A stretch of 64,000 bases of DNA, from positions 164,108-228,107 of the forward strand of contig CALXOL010000001.1 in the NCBI GenBank assembly GCA_944390015.1, given 5' to 3'. Each line of letters opens with the position of its first letter. Position 1 is the stretch's first letter. The position numbers were made by a program, and so were the translations under genes. Positions 13,830-24,183 of the stretch are shown in pieces. The notes beneath the pieces were generated by a model. That model made no database searches. It was not told the DNA's origin and saw only the letters and a list, made by a program, of their open reading frames with translations. This DNA is from an uncultured Spirochaetaceae bacterium. Its GTDB lineage: Bacteria > Spirochaetota > Spirochaetia > Sphaerochaetales > Sphaerochaetaceae.

Positions 13830-16346
13830 TCATTTTACTACGATATTGACTAGTTTGTTTGGAACTACGATTTCCTTAATAGTCGTCTTTCCTTCCAGCC
13901 ATGTCTTAGCTTTTTCATCATTCTTTGCCGCTTCAAGAACAGCTTCCTTGGCACTGTTTATCGGCATCATGATCTTGCTTCTGAGCTTTCCGTTTATCTG
14001 GATTACAATCTCAACCTCATCATCGACACACTTTGACGCATCGTACTTCGGCCAGCTCTCTTTTGAGATAGATGGATTATGACCTAGCATCTCCCACATC
14101 TCCTCGGCAAGATGAGGTGTGTATGGGGATAGAAGTAGTGCAAGAGTCTCCATTGTCTTCTTCGGAACGCTATCAAGTTTATTTATCTCATTTACAAGAA
14201 CCATCATCTGGCTTATTGCGGTATTGAAGTTGAGGCTCTCAGTGTCCTCTGTAACCTTCTTTATCGTCTTATGTGTAAGCTTGTCGAGTTCTTTAGAAGG
14301 CTCTGAATCAACAAGAGTCTTTTCTGTCATGATCCTCCAGATTCTGTCAAGAAATCTGTAGACGCCCATAAAGCCATTCGTAGCCCAAGGTTTGCTCTCT
14401 GTGAGAGGTCCCATGAACATCTCATACATTCTTACAGAGTCTGCTCCATAGTTCTTGATGAAGTCATCCGGGTTGATAACATTCTTAAGGCTCTTGCTCA
14501 TCTTGGCAATTACCTGTGTTACCTCTTCTCCCGTCTCCTCTTCAACGAACTTCCCTGGCTCTATTTCCTTTACCTTATCTACAGGAACAAGACTCTTGTT
14601 CTTTTTCTGGTAGGCAAAGCTTGTAATCATGCCCTGGTTTACGAGTTTCTGGAACGGTTCCTTTGTTGATACAAGTCCCAGATCATAGAGTACGTTATGC
14701 CAGAATCTTGAGTATAGCAGGTGGAGTACCGCATGCTCGGTTCCTCCCACATAGAGACCTACCGGCATCCAGTATTTCTCTTTCTCAGGATCTACGAATC
14801 TCTCACTGTTGTGTGGGTCAATGAACCTCAGATAGTACCAGCAGGATCCAGCCCACTGCGGCATTGTATTCGTCTCTCTTTTGGCTTGTCCATGGCACTT
14901 TGGACAAGTACAGTTAACCCATGAGGAGACATTGACAAGGGGGCTCTCTCCTGTGCCGCTCGGTTCATACTTTTCGACTTCTGGCAGGGTAAGAGGAAGT
15001 TCCTCTTCTGGGACGAGAACTGTTCCACAGTTAGGGCAGTGGATTAGAGGGATAGGCTCTCCCCAGTATCTCTGACGAGAGAAAACCCAGTCTCTGAGTT
15101 TATAATTTATGGCCTTCTTTCCGCATTTGTGCTCTTCAAGCCATGTGAGCATCTTTTCAATAGCGTCTTTCTTGTTGAGCCCATCAAGCCACTCGGAGTT
15201 TACATGTATTCCATCCTCCGTCCATGCCTGGGTTTGAACATCCACTTCGCTCTTTAGAACCTCGATGATAGGAAGGTTGAATTTCTTTGCGAATTCCCAG
15301 TCCCTATCATCATGGGCAGGAACTGCCATGATGGCTCCTGTTCCATAACTGATGAGTACATAGTCTGCGATCCAGATAGGAATCTTCTTTCCATTTACAG
15401 GATTGATGGCATAGCTTCCGGAGAATACACCTGTTTTGTCCTTTGCCAGATCGGTCCTCTCAAGATCACTCTTATGCTTTGTTTCATCGATATATTTCTC
15501 TACAGCTTCCTTCTGCTTTGCAGTAGTAAGTTCTTTTACGAGGCGGTGCTCTGGAGCGATTACCATGTATGTCGCGCCGAAGAGGGTATCACAGCGAGTG
15601 GTATATACTTCAAGGTATTCGTCCATCCCATCGATCTTAAAAAGTACCGATGCTCCTTCACTGCGACCAATCCAGTTTCTTTGCATCGCTTTTACGGACT
15701 CTGGCCAGTCAAGGGAATCGAGATCTTCAAGAAGACGATCCGCATATGCGGTGATTTTCAAAATCCACTGCCTGATGTTCTTCTTCTCAACCTTTGTTCC
15801 GCAACGTTCACATCTGCCTTCCTTGACCTCTTCGTTTGCGAGTCCGGTCTTACAGCTTGGACACCAGTTGATAGGTGTGGAGGCTTCATATGCAAGTCCT
15901 TTCTCATAGAGTTTCTCAAAAATCCACTGTGTCCAGTGATAGTACTCCTCATCACATGTGGATATCTCCCTGTCCCAATCGTAAGAGAAACCAAGGCTTT
16001 TAAGCTGACGACGGAAGTTCTCTATGTTCTTTTTTGTCGTTGTATAAGGATGTGTTCCTGTCTTAATCGCATAATTCTCCGCAGGAAGTCCAAAAGCGTC
16101 AAATCCCATCGGATGGAGAACATTATAACCATTCATCGTCAGATATCTGGAATAAATGTCCGTTGCAGTATATCCCTCAGGATGTCCTACGTGAAGTCCT
16201 GCTCCAGATGGATAAGGGAACATATCCAGTACGTATTTTCTTTTTTCCTTAGGAAAAGATGTGTCTTCCGTTCTTTTGAAAGTCTTGTTCTCTTCCCAGT
16301 ATTTCTGCCATTTTGTCTCAATTTCATTAAAAGGATACTTGCTCAT
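13830..16346 (-). CDS. leuS: Leucyl-tRNA synthetase
   Basis: Class Ia synthetase, 838 residues, full length. The HIGH-type motif is in [17 protein letters not shown] (HVGH at 52-55), zinc-type cysteines occur in [14 protein letters not shown] and [11 protein letters not shown], and KMSKS is in [16 protein letters not shown]. The editing domain includes the threonine-rich [13 protein letters not shown] and the conserved aspartate region [13 protein letters not shown]. The anticodon-binding domain and the C-terminal domain complete the protein. It is transcribed alone, diverging from the hydrolase at 16410, with a 63-base gap for both promoters. Confidence 0.98.
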   Translation of the reverse strand: MSKYPFNEIETKWQKYWEENKTFKRTEDTSFPKEKRKYVLDMFPYPSGAGLHVGHPEGYTATDIYSRYLTMNGYNVLHPMGFDAFGLPAENYAIKTGTHPYTTTKKNIENFRRQLKSLGFSYDWDREISTCDEEYYHWTQWIFEKLYEKGLAYEASTPINWCPSCKTGLANEEVKEGRCERCGTKVEKKNIRQWILKITAYADRLLEDLDSLDWPESVKAMQRNWIGRSEGASVLFKIDGMDEYLEVYTTRCDTLFGATYMVIAPEHRLVKELTTAKQKEAVEKYIDETKHKSDLERTDLAKDKTGVFSGSYAINPVNGKKIPIWIADYVLISYGTGAIMAVPAHDDRDWEFAKKFNLPIIEVLKSEVDVQTQAWTEDGIHVNSEWLDGLNKKDAIEKMLTWLEEHKCGKKAINYKLRDWVFSRQRYWGEPIPLIHCPNCGTVLVPEEELPLTLPEVEKYEPSGTGESPLVNVSSWVNCTCPKCHGQAKRETNTMPQWAGSCWYYLRFIDPHNSERFVDPEKEKYWMPVGLYVGGTEHAVLHLLYSRFWHNVLYDLGLVSTKEPFQKLVNQGMITSFAYQKKNKSLVPVDKVKEIEPGKFVEEETGEEVTQVIAKMSKSLKNVINPDDFIKNYGADSVRMYEMFMGPLTESKPWATNGFMGVYRFLDRIWRIMTEKTLVDSEPSKELDKLTHKTIKKVTEDTESLNFNTAISQMMVLVNEINKLDSVPKKTMETLALLLSPYTPHLAEEMWEMLGHNPSISKESWPKYDASKCVDDEVEIVIQINGKLRSKIMMPINSAKEAVLEAAKNDEKAKTWLEGKTTIKEIVVPNKLVNIVVK

Positions 16347-16409
16347 GCGCTTATGATATTCTTTAAGCCGTTTTTGTTCAACTTTTCAAAATTGTGTTAC
16401 CATTATTTT

Positions 16410-17066
16410 ATGTTCATAAGAGTTAATGGTGTTGAGTTGTATTACGAGATGAAAGGGGAAGGAAGGCCTCTTATCATGCTTCATGGCAATAGAGAAGATC
16501 ATTCTATTTTCGATAGTGCCGCAGAGGTCTTAAAAAAGCATTACCGCATCATCCTCCTTGATTCCCGTTGCCATGGGCAAAGTGAGGATGCAAAAGAACT
16601 GAATTATAATCTTCTAAGTGATGATCTAATATGTTTCGTTCAGGAACTAGGGCTTGATCGGCCAATTGTCTTTGGTTTTTCAGATGGTGCGATTGCAACA
16701 CTTTACGCTGCTGCTAAATTGCCTAAATTATTCTCATCGATAATTGTTGCAGGGGCTAATTCACACCCCAAGGGCCTGAAGAGATATGTCTATAGGGGAT
16801 TAAAGCTTAAAGTATTGTTTTCCAGGGATAAATATGACTATCTGATGCTTAACGGTCCGATGCTTAAAAGGTCTGATTTAGAGAGAATAACAATTCCGAC
16901 TTTGGTTCTTGCAGGAGAAAATGATGTCGTAAAGGCGAAAGATACAAAGTTCATCGCAGCAGGTATTCCAAATTCAAAGTTGCTTATTCTTCCAGATGAG
17001 GATCATGGTTCATACATCGTCCATAGCAGAAAGATCGCAGATATAATACTGGGGGAGGATCTTTAG
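16410..17066 (+). CDS. Alpha/beta-hydrolase
   Basis: 218 residues from ATG at 16410. The frame stays open upstream for 1.1 kb only because it is antisense to leuS, so that extension is rejected. The start MFIRVNGVELYYEMKGEGRP is typical of the fold. LIMLHGNRED (21-30) forms the oxyanion region, GFSDGA (89-94) holds the nucleophile S91, and the triad is completed by D172 in AGENDVV and H199 in DEDHGSY. The substrate is unknown; similarity is to 3-oxoadipate enol-lactonase/haloperoxidase-like esterases. No leader peptide is visible, so it is cytoplasmic. Confidence 0.88.
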   Translation: MFIRVNGVELYYEMKGEGRPLIMLHGNREDHSIFDSAAEVLKKHYRIILLDSRCHGQSEDAKELNYNLLSDDLICFVQELGLDRPIVFGFSDGAIATLYAAAKLPKLFSSIIVAGANSHPKGLKRYVYRGLKLKVLFSRDKYDYLMLNGPMLKRSDLERITIPTLVLAGENDVVKAKDTKFIAAGIPNSKLLILPDEDHGSYIVHSRKIADIILGEDL

Positions 17067-17179
17067 ATTTTGTCCTTCTCAACTGTTTTTGCTATGTGAT
17101 TACTCTCTCTTTTCTGTTTTGACAATTTCATGCATAATATAGTGTTGCAAATATAAAAATTGGGTTAATAATATTTAAT

Positions 17180-18982
17180 ATGGCAAATGTAAATTATACA
17201 GAAGAGAGCATTAAATCGTTATCACCACTTGAACATATCAGGACAAGGCCGGGAATGTATATAGGACGACTCGGGGATGGAAGTCACATCGATGATGGTA
17301 TCTATATACTTTTAAAGGAGATTATAGATAACTCTATAGATGAGTTCGTAATGCACCACGGCTCGAAGATCGTCATCACAGTGCTGAACAATAGGGTTAC
17401 TGTCAGGGATTATGGAAGAGGAATTCCTCTTGGCTCTGTTGTCGATTGTGTCTCTAAAATAAACACAGGAGCGAAGTATTCAGGAGATGCGTTCCAGTAT
17501 TCTGTTGGTCTCAACGGCGTTGGAACAAAGGCGGTGAATGCACTTTCAAGTGAGTTCAAGGTCGTAAGTTACAGGGATGGTGAGTCCGTAGGAGCTTCTT
17601 TCGTAAGAGGAAAGCTTAAGAAGAAGGAAGAAAGTCATACGAGTGAACCGAATGGTACTTATTTTGAATTCGTTCCAGATGAGAAGGTTTTTGGCTCTTA
17701 CAATTATAATCCGGACTATGTCAGATCCAGACTTTGGAACTATGCATATCTCAATACAGGCCTTACACTCTCTTTTAATAATGAGATCATAAAGGGTCAG
17801 CATGGGCTGTTGGATCTGCTTGCAAAGGAGCTTGGCGATGTTGCTCTTTACGACACCATACATTATAAGAATGATGTATGTGAGTTTGCATTTACCCATA
17901 CCCAGGCATATGGAGAGAATTACTTCTCTTATGTAAACGGACAACACACCTCCGATGGAGGAACGCATCTTGCTGCCTTCAAGGAAGGAATACTCAAAGG
18001 AGTGAATGAGTTCTTTAAAAAGAACTGGAGCGCCCCTGATATCAGGGACGGCATCGTAGGGGCCATTGCCATAAAGATTAAAGATCCCGTTTTTGAGAGT
18101 CAGACTAAGAACAAGCTTGGTAATACGGATGTAAAGGGTTGGTTGGTATCTACAGTTAAAGAGGCGGTAGTTGACTTCTTAATGAAGAATCAGAAGGTCT
18201 CACAGGCGATGCATGCGAAGATTCAGAGTAATGAGAGCGTGCATAAGGAGGAGCAGACGCTTCGTAATGGAGCTCGAGAGAAAGCCAAGAAGACGGCGAC
18301 AAGTATAAAAAAACTCAGGGACTGCATGTATCATCTAACCGATAAATCCAATGCACACCGCGAGGAGGCTGAGAAGTCCATGATTTTCCTTACGGAGGGA
18401 GACAGTGCAAGTGGAACGATTACAAAATGCAGGAAAGCCGAATACCAGGCGGTTTTCAGTCTTCGAGGTAAGCTCTACAATGCAGAAGGGCAGAAGAGAA
18501 GTATCATATATAAGCATGATGAGCTTTATAATATAATGGCTGCTCTTGGTATCGAGGATGACATAGAGAACCTCAGATATTCTAAAGTCGTAATCGCAAC
18601 CGATGCGGATAACGACGGCTTCCATATTAGGAATCTCATAATGACATACTTCTTCACTTTCTTTGAGGAACTAGTCACACAGGGGCATTTATATATTCTA
18701 GAGACTCCTCTTTTCCGTGTCAGGAATAAGCAGAAGGTCATATACTGCTATTCTGAGAAGGAGAGAGATGAAGCCGTTGCTCAGCTTAAAGGTGCCGAGA
18801 TAACACGTTTTAAGGGGCTAGGTGAGATAGACCCTAAGGAGTTCGGAGCGTTCATCGGTGATGACATGCGTCTCGTTCCTGTTTCGATATCCTCCCTTAA
18901 GGAGACTAGGGAGGTGATGGATTTCTGCATGGGAGATAATACTCCTAAGCGAAGAGAGTATATTATGGAGAACCTTATCTGA
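17180..18982 (+). CDS. parE: DNA topoisomerase IV subunit B-like (type IIA ATPase subunit)
   Basis: 600 residues. The GHKL ATPase shows EIIDNSIDEFV (about 50-60), DYGRGIPLG (about 78-86) and the G-loop GLNGVGTKAVNALS. The TOPRIM part carries EGDSASGT and DADNDGFHIRNL. With the downstream subunit it forms a type IIA topoisomerase that passes one DNA duplex through another. I call it ParE rather than GyrB from the short length and the pairing with a ParC-type subunit; a second gyrase elsewhere is expected. Its stop overlaps the parC start (TGATG at 18980-18984). Confidence 0.88.
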   Translation: MANVNYTEESIKSLSPLEHIRTRPGMYIGRLGDGSHIDDGIYILLKEIIDNSIDEFVMHHGSKIVITVLNNRVTVRDYGRGIPLGSVVDCVSKINTGAKYSGDAFQYSVGLNGVGTKAVNALSSEFKVVSYRDGESVGASFVRGKLKKKEESHTSEPNGTYFEFVPDEKVFGSYNYNPDYVRSRLWNYAYLNTGLTLSFNNEIIKGQHGLLDLLAKELGDVALYDTIHYKNDVCEFAFTHTQAYGENYFSYVNGQHTSDGGTHLAAFKEGILKGVNEFFKKNWSAPDIRDGIVGAIAIKIKDPVFESQTKNKLGNTDVKGWLVSTVKEAVVDFLMKNQKVSQAMHAKIQSNESVHKEEQTLRNGAREKAKKTATSIKKLRDCMYHLTDKSNAHREEAEKSMIFLTEGDSASGTITKCRKAEYQAVFSLRGKLYNAEGQKRSIIYKHDELYNIMAALGIEDDIENLRYSKVVIATDADNDGFHIRNLIMTYFFTFFEELVTQGHLYILETPLFRVRNKQKVIYCYSEKERDEAVAQLKGAEITRFKGLGEIDPKEFGAFIGDDMRLVPVSISSLKETREVMDFCMGDNTPKRREYIMENLI

Positions 18983-20979
18983 TGGCGCACGCGGACGAAC
19001 TATACAAGAAAAACTTTCTGGAATACGCATCATATGTTATCAGGGAGAGGGCTATTCCTGATATCGAAGACGGACTAAAACCTGTACAGCGAAGAATCAT
19101 GCATACTCTATTTGAGATGGATGACGGCAAGTTCAATAAGGTTGCCAACGTGGTTGGAGCTGCGATGAAGTATCATCCTCATGGAGATGCTTCCATCAAA
19201 GATGCTCTTGTTAATCTTGCAAACTCAGACCTCTTTATTGAGAAGCAGGGAAACTATGGAAACTTTCTCACAGGCGATGGTGCGGCAGCAGGAAGATATA
19301 TCGAATGCCGGCTTCTTCCTTTTGCAAAGAAGGTATTCCTCTCTCCTGAGATTACAGAGTATGTCGATTCATACGATGGAAGGAATAAAGAGCCTGTGGT
19401 ATTTCCTGCAAAGATTCCAGTCGTCGTAGTCCAGGGAACCCAGGGAATTGCAGTCGGAATGTCAACGGTGATTCTTCCTCATAACCTGATTGAGGTCCTT
19501 GAGGCGGAGAAAGAGGTTCTCAGAGGGCATAAAATAGAGATTTACCCTGATTTCCCCGGCGGAGGGATTCTTGATGTTTCGGAATATGCGGATGGAACGG
19601 GAAAGGTCACTATTAGAGCTCGTCTCAACGCAGAGGATCCTAAAAAAATCATCGTGGAAGAGCTTCCGTATGGTGTTACATCCGAGCAGCTGATTGCTTC
19701 CATCGAGGATGCCAATAAGAATGGGCAGCTTAAGATAGACAGAATTGATGATTTTACAGCGGAAAAGGCACGTGTAGAGATCCGTTGGCAGAGAAACACG
19801 TATTCAAAGGACATGGTTGATGTCCTTTATGCGACGACCAACTGTCAGGTGAGAATCAGTTGCAATCCGCTTGTCATCAAAGATGGTCTTCCTCATGTTG
19901 TTCCAATCTCTGAGCAGATTGAATACCATGCACATCATCTTGTGGATGTTCTTACAAAGGAGCTTAATATCGAGAAGGGGCATCTAGAGGACAGACTCAG
20001 GGCCCGTACGATAGAGCGTATCTTCATAGAGGAGAGAATCTATAAGAAGATTGAGAATAAAACCAGTGAAAGTGATGTGAATAAAGCCATCATACAGGGC
20101 TTCAATCCATTCCTTGAGGAGATTAATAACATTCCTCTCTCTGAAGATGACATTGATCGCCTCTTAAAGATACCTATTAGAAGAATCAGTCTTTTCGATA
20201 TAGAGAAGAACCGTAACGAGATTGTAGAGATAAATGCTAAGATAGCAGCTGTTGAGTCCCATCTGGCAAATATTACCGATTATGCAATCTCCTATCTTGA
20301 TGATTTAATCGATATGGCTGATAAGGAGACACATAAGAGGAAGACTGAGATTTCTTCTTTTGAAAGCCTCACAGCTAAAGAAGTTGCAGTACGGAACATG
20401 GATCTCCGCTATGATAAGGAGACCGGATACATGGGAACTAACGTCAAGACGGGTGAGACTCTTATGAAGGTATCCCCATTCGATAGGGTCTTCTATATGA
20501 AGAACAATGGTGAATACCGTGTTGCTAATGTCACTGAGAAGGAATTCATAGGCACGGAAGGCCTTGCATATTACAACTATGGCGAGAAGGAGATAATAAA
20601 TCAGGAGGTCTTCACTGTAATCTATACAGAAAAGAGTAAGCTTGACCAGAAGAAGATCTGTTATATCAAGAGATTCCAGATATCATCTTTCACGACGGGG
20701 AAAGTATATTCGATTCTAAAGAATCCAGATGCGAAAATAAAGAAATTCAGTCTTTATCCTTCTGCTGTGATTTTCCTTACATATAAGAAAGGTAAGGGGT
20801 ACAAGCAACTTGAGGAGAAGATGCGATTCGCAGATTTCAGGGTTCAGAAGACACCGAGCGGCGGGGGTGTCAGACTCACCGCAAAAGAGATAGAGAAAAT
20901 CTCCATAAGACCTACAAAAGACAATAAAACCACGGAAGAAAGCGGTCCCGATCTTTTCGATGAGGTAAGCGATGATTGA
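18982..20979 (+). CDS. parC: DNA topoisomerase IV subunit A-like
   Basis: 665 residues, DNA breakage-reunion subunit. The catalytic tyrosine is Y106 in GRYIECRL. The quinolone region reads KYHPHGDASIKDALV (64-77): alanine (A70) stands where GyrA/ParC usually have the serine whose loss gives quinolone resistance. The C-terminal part is short and diverged, without a GyrA box I can recognise, which favours ParC over GyrA. It is translationally coupled to parE upstream and overlaps the pseudouridine synthase downstream by eight bases, so the three form an operon. Confidence 0.88.
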   Translation: MAHADELYKKNFLEYASYVIRERAIPDIEDGLKPVQRRIMHTLFEMDDGKFNKVANVVGAAMKYHPHGDASIKDALVNLANSDLFIEKQGNYGNFLTGDGAAAGRYIECRLLPFAKKVFLSPEITEYVDSYDGRNKEPVVFPAKIPVVVVQGTQGIAVGMSTVILPHNLIEVLEAEKEVLRGHKIEIYPDFPGGGILDVSEYADGTGKVTIRARLNAEDPKKIIVEELPYGVTSEQLIASIEDANKNGQLKIDRIDDFTAEKARVEIRWQRNTYSKDMVDVLYATTNCQVRISCNPLVIKDGLPHVVPISEQIEYHAHHLVDVLTKELNIEKGHLEDRLRARTIERIFIEERIYKKIENKTSESDVNKAIIQGFNPFLEEINNIPLSEDDIDRLLKIPIRRISLFDIEKNRNEIVEINAKIAAVESHLANITDYAISYLDDLIDMADKETHKRKTEISSFESLTAKEVAVRNMDLRYDKETGYMGTNVKTGETLMKVSPFDRVFYMKNNGEYRVANVTEKEFIGTEGLAYYNYGEKEIINQEVFTVIYTEKSKLDQKKICYIKRFQISSFTTGKVYSILKNPDAKIKKFSLYPSAVIFLTYKKGKGYKQLEEKMRFADFRVQKTPSGGGVRLTAKEIEKISIRPTKDNKTTEESGPDLFDEVSDD

Positions 20980-21661
20980 TAGCCGCATTCTATATGAGGA
21001 TAACCATCTGATTGCCATCAATAAACTTGCCGGGGAACTTAGTCAGGGAGATAAGACGGGCGATGTTTCCATGATAGATGATGTAAAAGATTATCTAAAG
21101 AGGAAATATGATAAGAAAGGCAATGTCTATTTAGGTCTCCCTCATCGTTTAGACCGGCCTACATCCGGGGTCATTCTCTTTGCTAAAACGGATAAAGCAC
21201 TCTCAAGACTCTCAGATCTTTTCAGAAAAGGGGAGGTGGAGAAAAACTATTATGCCATCACTCTTGAAAAACCCAGAGAGGAGGAAGAGAGGCTTATCAA
21301 TTACATAGTCCGGGATGAGAGAAGGAATATAAGCATCTCTTATGCCAGGCAAGTGAGTGGAAGTCAGAAGGCGATTCTTACCTACCGTCTTATAGATGAG
21401 AGTAAGAGGTATTATCTTCTTGATGTGAAGCTTGAAACAGGAAGGCATCATCAGATCAGAAGTCAGCTTAAAGCGATAGGTCTACATATAAAGGGAGATT
21501 TAAAATATGGTGCCCCCAGAAGCAACCGGGATGGAGGAATCTGCCTGCACTCAAGACGTATTTCATTCATCCACCCTGTTAGAAAGGAGCCTGTTGAGAT
21601 TATAGCTCCTCTTCCTGATGGTGATATTTGGCCGATATTCAAGGAAAAATTCGATAGCTGA
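20972..21661 (+). CDS. RluA-family pseudouridine synthase
   Basis: Isomerises specific uridines in RNA to pseudouridine. The 229-residue protein contains the family motif HRLDRPTSG (58-66) with the catalytic aspartate D61, followed by AKTDKALSRLSDLF, the KNYYAI strand and the late motif ETGRHHQIRSQLKAIG. There is no S4 domain, so it resembles the short RluA/TruC type. The target cannot be read from sequence. It starts inside the end of parC. Confidence 0.92.
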   Translation: MIDSRILYEDNHLIAINKLAGELSQGDKTGDVSMIDDVKDYLKRKYDKKGNVYLGLPHRLDRPTSGVILFAKTDKALSRLSDLFRKGEVEKNYYAITLEKPREEEERLINYIVRDERRNISISYARQVSGSQKAILTYRLIDESKRYYLLDVKLETGRHHQIRSQLKAIGLHIKGDLKYGAPRSNRDGGICLHSRRISFIHPVRKEPVEIIAPLPDGDIWPIFKEKFDS

Positions 21662-21717
21662 AAAAGTTTCATTTTTCTCTTCTTGGTTGTATCATGATGG
21701 GAAAAGAGGAAAATAAA

Positions 21718-22041
21718 ATGAAAATGATAACAGCTATCATAGAAGAGAGGGATGGAGATCGTACGATTAAGGCCTTAAATAAGGAGGGCTTCTATTGTAC
21801 GAAGCTGGCGGCAACGGGCGGTTTTCTTAAGAAAAGCAATCTCACGATATTAATCGGATGTGAAGACGAGGCTGTGAACAGTGCCATCGAAATCATAAAA
21901 AGAGAAGCAGGAAGGAGAAGTGAGGATAGGCTCTATGTCTCAGGGCACGGCAATGTAAAAGGGGCTCCTCCTACTATTCCTACAGTCGTCGGAGGCTGTA
22001 CGCTATTTGTTACCGATGTGCTTCAGTTTGTAAAAGCGTAA
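21718..22041 (+). CDS. Cyclic-di-AMP receptor, PII-like (DarA/PstA, DUF970)
   Basis: 107 residues from ATG at 21718, which has AGAGGA seven bases upstream; an upstream ATG at 21694 has no such site. MKMITAIIEERDGDRTIKAL is followed by TKLAATGGFLKKSN, whose GGFL-G/S-N loop is the hallmark of this PII-like family, and the C-terminal VGGCTLFVTDVLQF strand closes the trimer fold. Family members bind c-di-AMP and relay it to unknown partners, so the organism probably makes c-di-AMP. It is likely co-transcribed with or just behind the pseudouridine synthase gene. Confidence 0.85.
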   Translation: MKMITAIIEERDGDRTIKALNKEGFYCTKLAATGGFLKKSNLTILIGCEDEAVNSAIEIIKREAGRRSEDRLYVSGHGNVKGAPPTIPTVVGGCTLFVTDVLQFVKA

Positions 22042-22067
22042 TACTCTAGATAATGAGAATTCAGAGA

Positions 22068-22111
22068 AGATTATAATTCCTGTCCATCTTATCCTGATAG
22101 GAATCTTAATC
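22068..22111. terminator. Inverted repeat between converging genes
   Basis: GATTAtaATTCCT (from about 22068) can pair with AGGAATctTAATC (ending about 22111), overlapping the last codons of the hydrolase gene. It probably ends transcription from darA and the converging operon. Confidence 0.4.
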
Positions 22112-23014
22112 TCTCTTCTTTTGCCATCTTTACGGTAGGAGATTCCTTGAAATAGTCAAAACCATGATAACATCTTCTGTTGTGTTTAAGCTGTACATGG
22201 ATACCTGCATCTCTGAGTTTCTCTGCAAAATTTATTGCCTCATCTTTTAGAGCATCGTATTCCTCTACTTCGATGTAGGTCTCAGGGAAGTGGGAAAGGT
22301 CTTTTATCTCCGCAGGTACCGCATATTCTCCTTTTCCTTCTCTTAAGTATATATTCCACATTTTCCTGGTAAGACGGCTGTTCCATATTGGGGAATCCTT
22401 ATATTCCTGCATGGAAGGTGTTTCCATTCTATTGTCTATTACAGGATAAATCAGGAGAAGCTTGTTCACTTTGATTCTGTTTTCACTTGCATATTTTGTC
22501 ACTTCGATCGCAAGCGCACCACCTGCACTGTCTCCTGCTATGTATATGTCATCGGACAGGTTGTATTCTTCTTTGTTATTAATGAAAAAGAGAAGGGTTT
22601 CCTTTACATCTAGAAATGGATAAGGATAAGGTTTCTCATCGCTTGTGATATAATCTGGGAACGCTACGTTGAAATCAAGGAGCTCGGAATATCTTTTGGC
22701 TTCTCTGAACGCCATAATCGGGGGCAAAAGAAGAAGCCGCCACCGTGAATGTATAGTAACAGAGGTCTTTTGCCATTCCTCTTATAGAATGCGATGGGAA
22801 TCTTTGATCTGTCTTTTCTTTCAATATGTATGTTGATTTCCTTTTTTGTCATCGCTCTTAATGCTCTGTTTGCTGTTCTTATTAGAGGAATTGAGAAGAT
22901 CTGAGCTGGTATGGAAAATAGAGTAGGGAGCCGGAGCCCCCTCTCTGTCGGATACTTTCTTAAGCGGTGAAGAAAGTATGCTGAAATGACGAGTATGAAA
23001 ATGATGGCTATCAT
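22089..23014 (-). pseudogene. HSL-type alpha/beta-hydrolase, interrupted by a one-base frameshift
   Basis: Two overlapping frames make one protein. The first (from ATG at 23014, 116 codons) has an N-terminal membrane segment (MIAIIFILVISAYFL) and the oxyanion motif LYIHGGGFFF, then runs out of frame. The second (22089-22727) continues as PPIMAFREAKRYSE with GDSAGG (nucleophile serine), EEYDALKDE (Asp) and CYHGFD (His). Adding one base to the run GGGGG at 22720-22724 on the plus strand would join FFFC directly to PPIM. All catalytic residues survive, so this is either a recent mutation, a switchable homopolymer or a sequencing error. The ATG overlaps the stop of the alcohol dehydrogenase (ATGA), so it was the last gene of that operon. 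Confidence 0.8.
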
Positions 23015-24183
23015 TTTGCAAGTAGATAGATTTGCTTCATGTCCTCTCTTTCAAGAGTTTTGAAAGCTCCAAGCGTTCTCTTACCGTAGAATGTGGCTTT
23101 ATCAAGGAGCTCTTCCAGAACCTCATCCGTAAGCTCTATTCCTGCTTCTTTCAGAGATAGCGGCATTTCAAATTTCCTAAAATATTCCTTAAAAGCCTCA
23201 ATAGTCTTAAGGGCTCCTTCCTCTCCTTTTTCCGTGATAGAGAATACGAGCTCGCCCATTTTTGCGAACCTGTCTGGATCCTCTTTATAAACGTATGTGC
23301 TCCATGCAGGGAAAAGGATAGCGAGTCCTTCACCATGGGCGATGTCGAACATGCCTGATAGCTCATGCTCAAGCTGATGACATGCCCAGTCTCCCCTCTG
23401 GTCATTTCCCAGTGCCATGAGGCCGTTATGTGATAGCGAGGAAGCCCACATCAGAGAGGCTCTTGCCTGGTAATCATCTGGATGATCGAGGGCAACAAGG
23501 CCTTTTTCCATTGCATCCTTGATGAGAGTACATGCGATGCGGTCGGTAAAATCAAGACCTTCTCCAGAATGGAAGAAGCGCTCAATCGTATGCATCATGA
23601 TATCTACAGTGCCGACTTCCGTTTGGAAGCGTGGAACGCTGTATGTAAGCTCTGGATTTAAAAGGGCGAAACGGGGGCGACAGAAATCACTGTTATAACC
23701 TCTTTTCAGGTTACCATCCTCGTTTGTAATTACGGAACTGTCACTTAACTCACTACCTGTTGCCGCTAGCGTGAGGATTACACCTATTGGTGTTGAACCA
23801 TAAGGTTTTCTTTTTCCTTCATAGAAGTCCCATACCTCTCCACCATTGTATAGTCCGTATCCGATGGCTTTTGCACTGTCGATTACAGAGCCTCCTCCTA
23901 CTGCAAGGATGAAGTTAACTTCTTCCCTTCTTGCAAGTTCGATGCCTTCTCTTACCAGGCTTACTCTTGGGTTTGGCTTTACACCCCCAAGTTCTACGAA
24001 AGGTATGCCCACAGACTCAAGAGATGCTCTTACTTTTTTCAGAAGACCAGATTTCTCCGCAGAAGATCCTCCGAAATGGAGGAGAACTTTTTTAGCGCCC
24101 TCCAGTTTTACTTCTTTCCCGACTTCATTTTCCGCGCCTTTCCCGAATATGACGCGTGTAGGTGAATAATAACGACTAATCAT
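23011..24183 (-). CDS. Iron-containing alcohol dehydrogenase (YqhD/BdhA type)
   Basis: 390 residues, class III (Fe/Zn) alcohol dehydrogenase. The nucleotide-binding site is VGGGSVIDSAKAIG (about 100-113). Metal ligands lie in VGTVDIMMHTIERFF and in ACHQLEHELSGMFDIAHGEGLA, which supplies the histidines. It probably reduces aldehydes with NADPH during fermentation, as BdhA and YqhD do. It sits in a tight operon: its start overlaps the end of the large PEP/pyruvate-binding gene by eight bases, and its stop overlaps the hydrolase start. Confidence 0.93.
   Translation of the reverse strand: MISRYYSPTRVIFGKGAENEVGKEVKLEGAKKVLLHFGGSSAEKSGLLKKVRASLESVGIPFVELGGVKPNPRVSLVREGIELARREEVNFILAVGGGSVIDSAKAIGYGLYNGGEVWDFYEGKRKPYGSTPIGVILTLAATGSELSDSSVITNEDGNLKRGYNSDFCRPRFALLNPELTYSVPRFQTEVGTVDIMMHTIERFFHSGEGLDFTDRIACTLIKDAMEKGLVALDHPDDYQARASLMWASSLSHNGLMALGNDQRGDWACHQLEHELSGMFDIAHGEGLAILFPAWSTYVYKEDPDRFAKMGELVFSITEKGEEGALKTIEAFKEYFRKFEMPLSLKEAGIELTDEVLEELLDKATFYGKRTLGAFKTLEREDMKQIYLLAK

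Noticed and set aside
15312..16409. Long upstream extension of the hydrolase frame
   Set aside because: It is antisense to leuS and stays open by chance; the conserved hydrolase N-terminus and own start lie at 16410.
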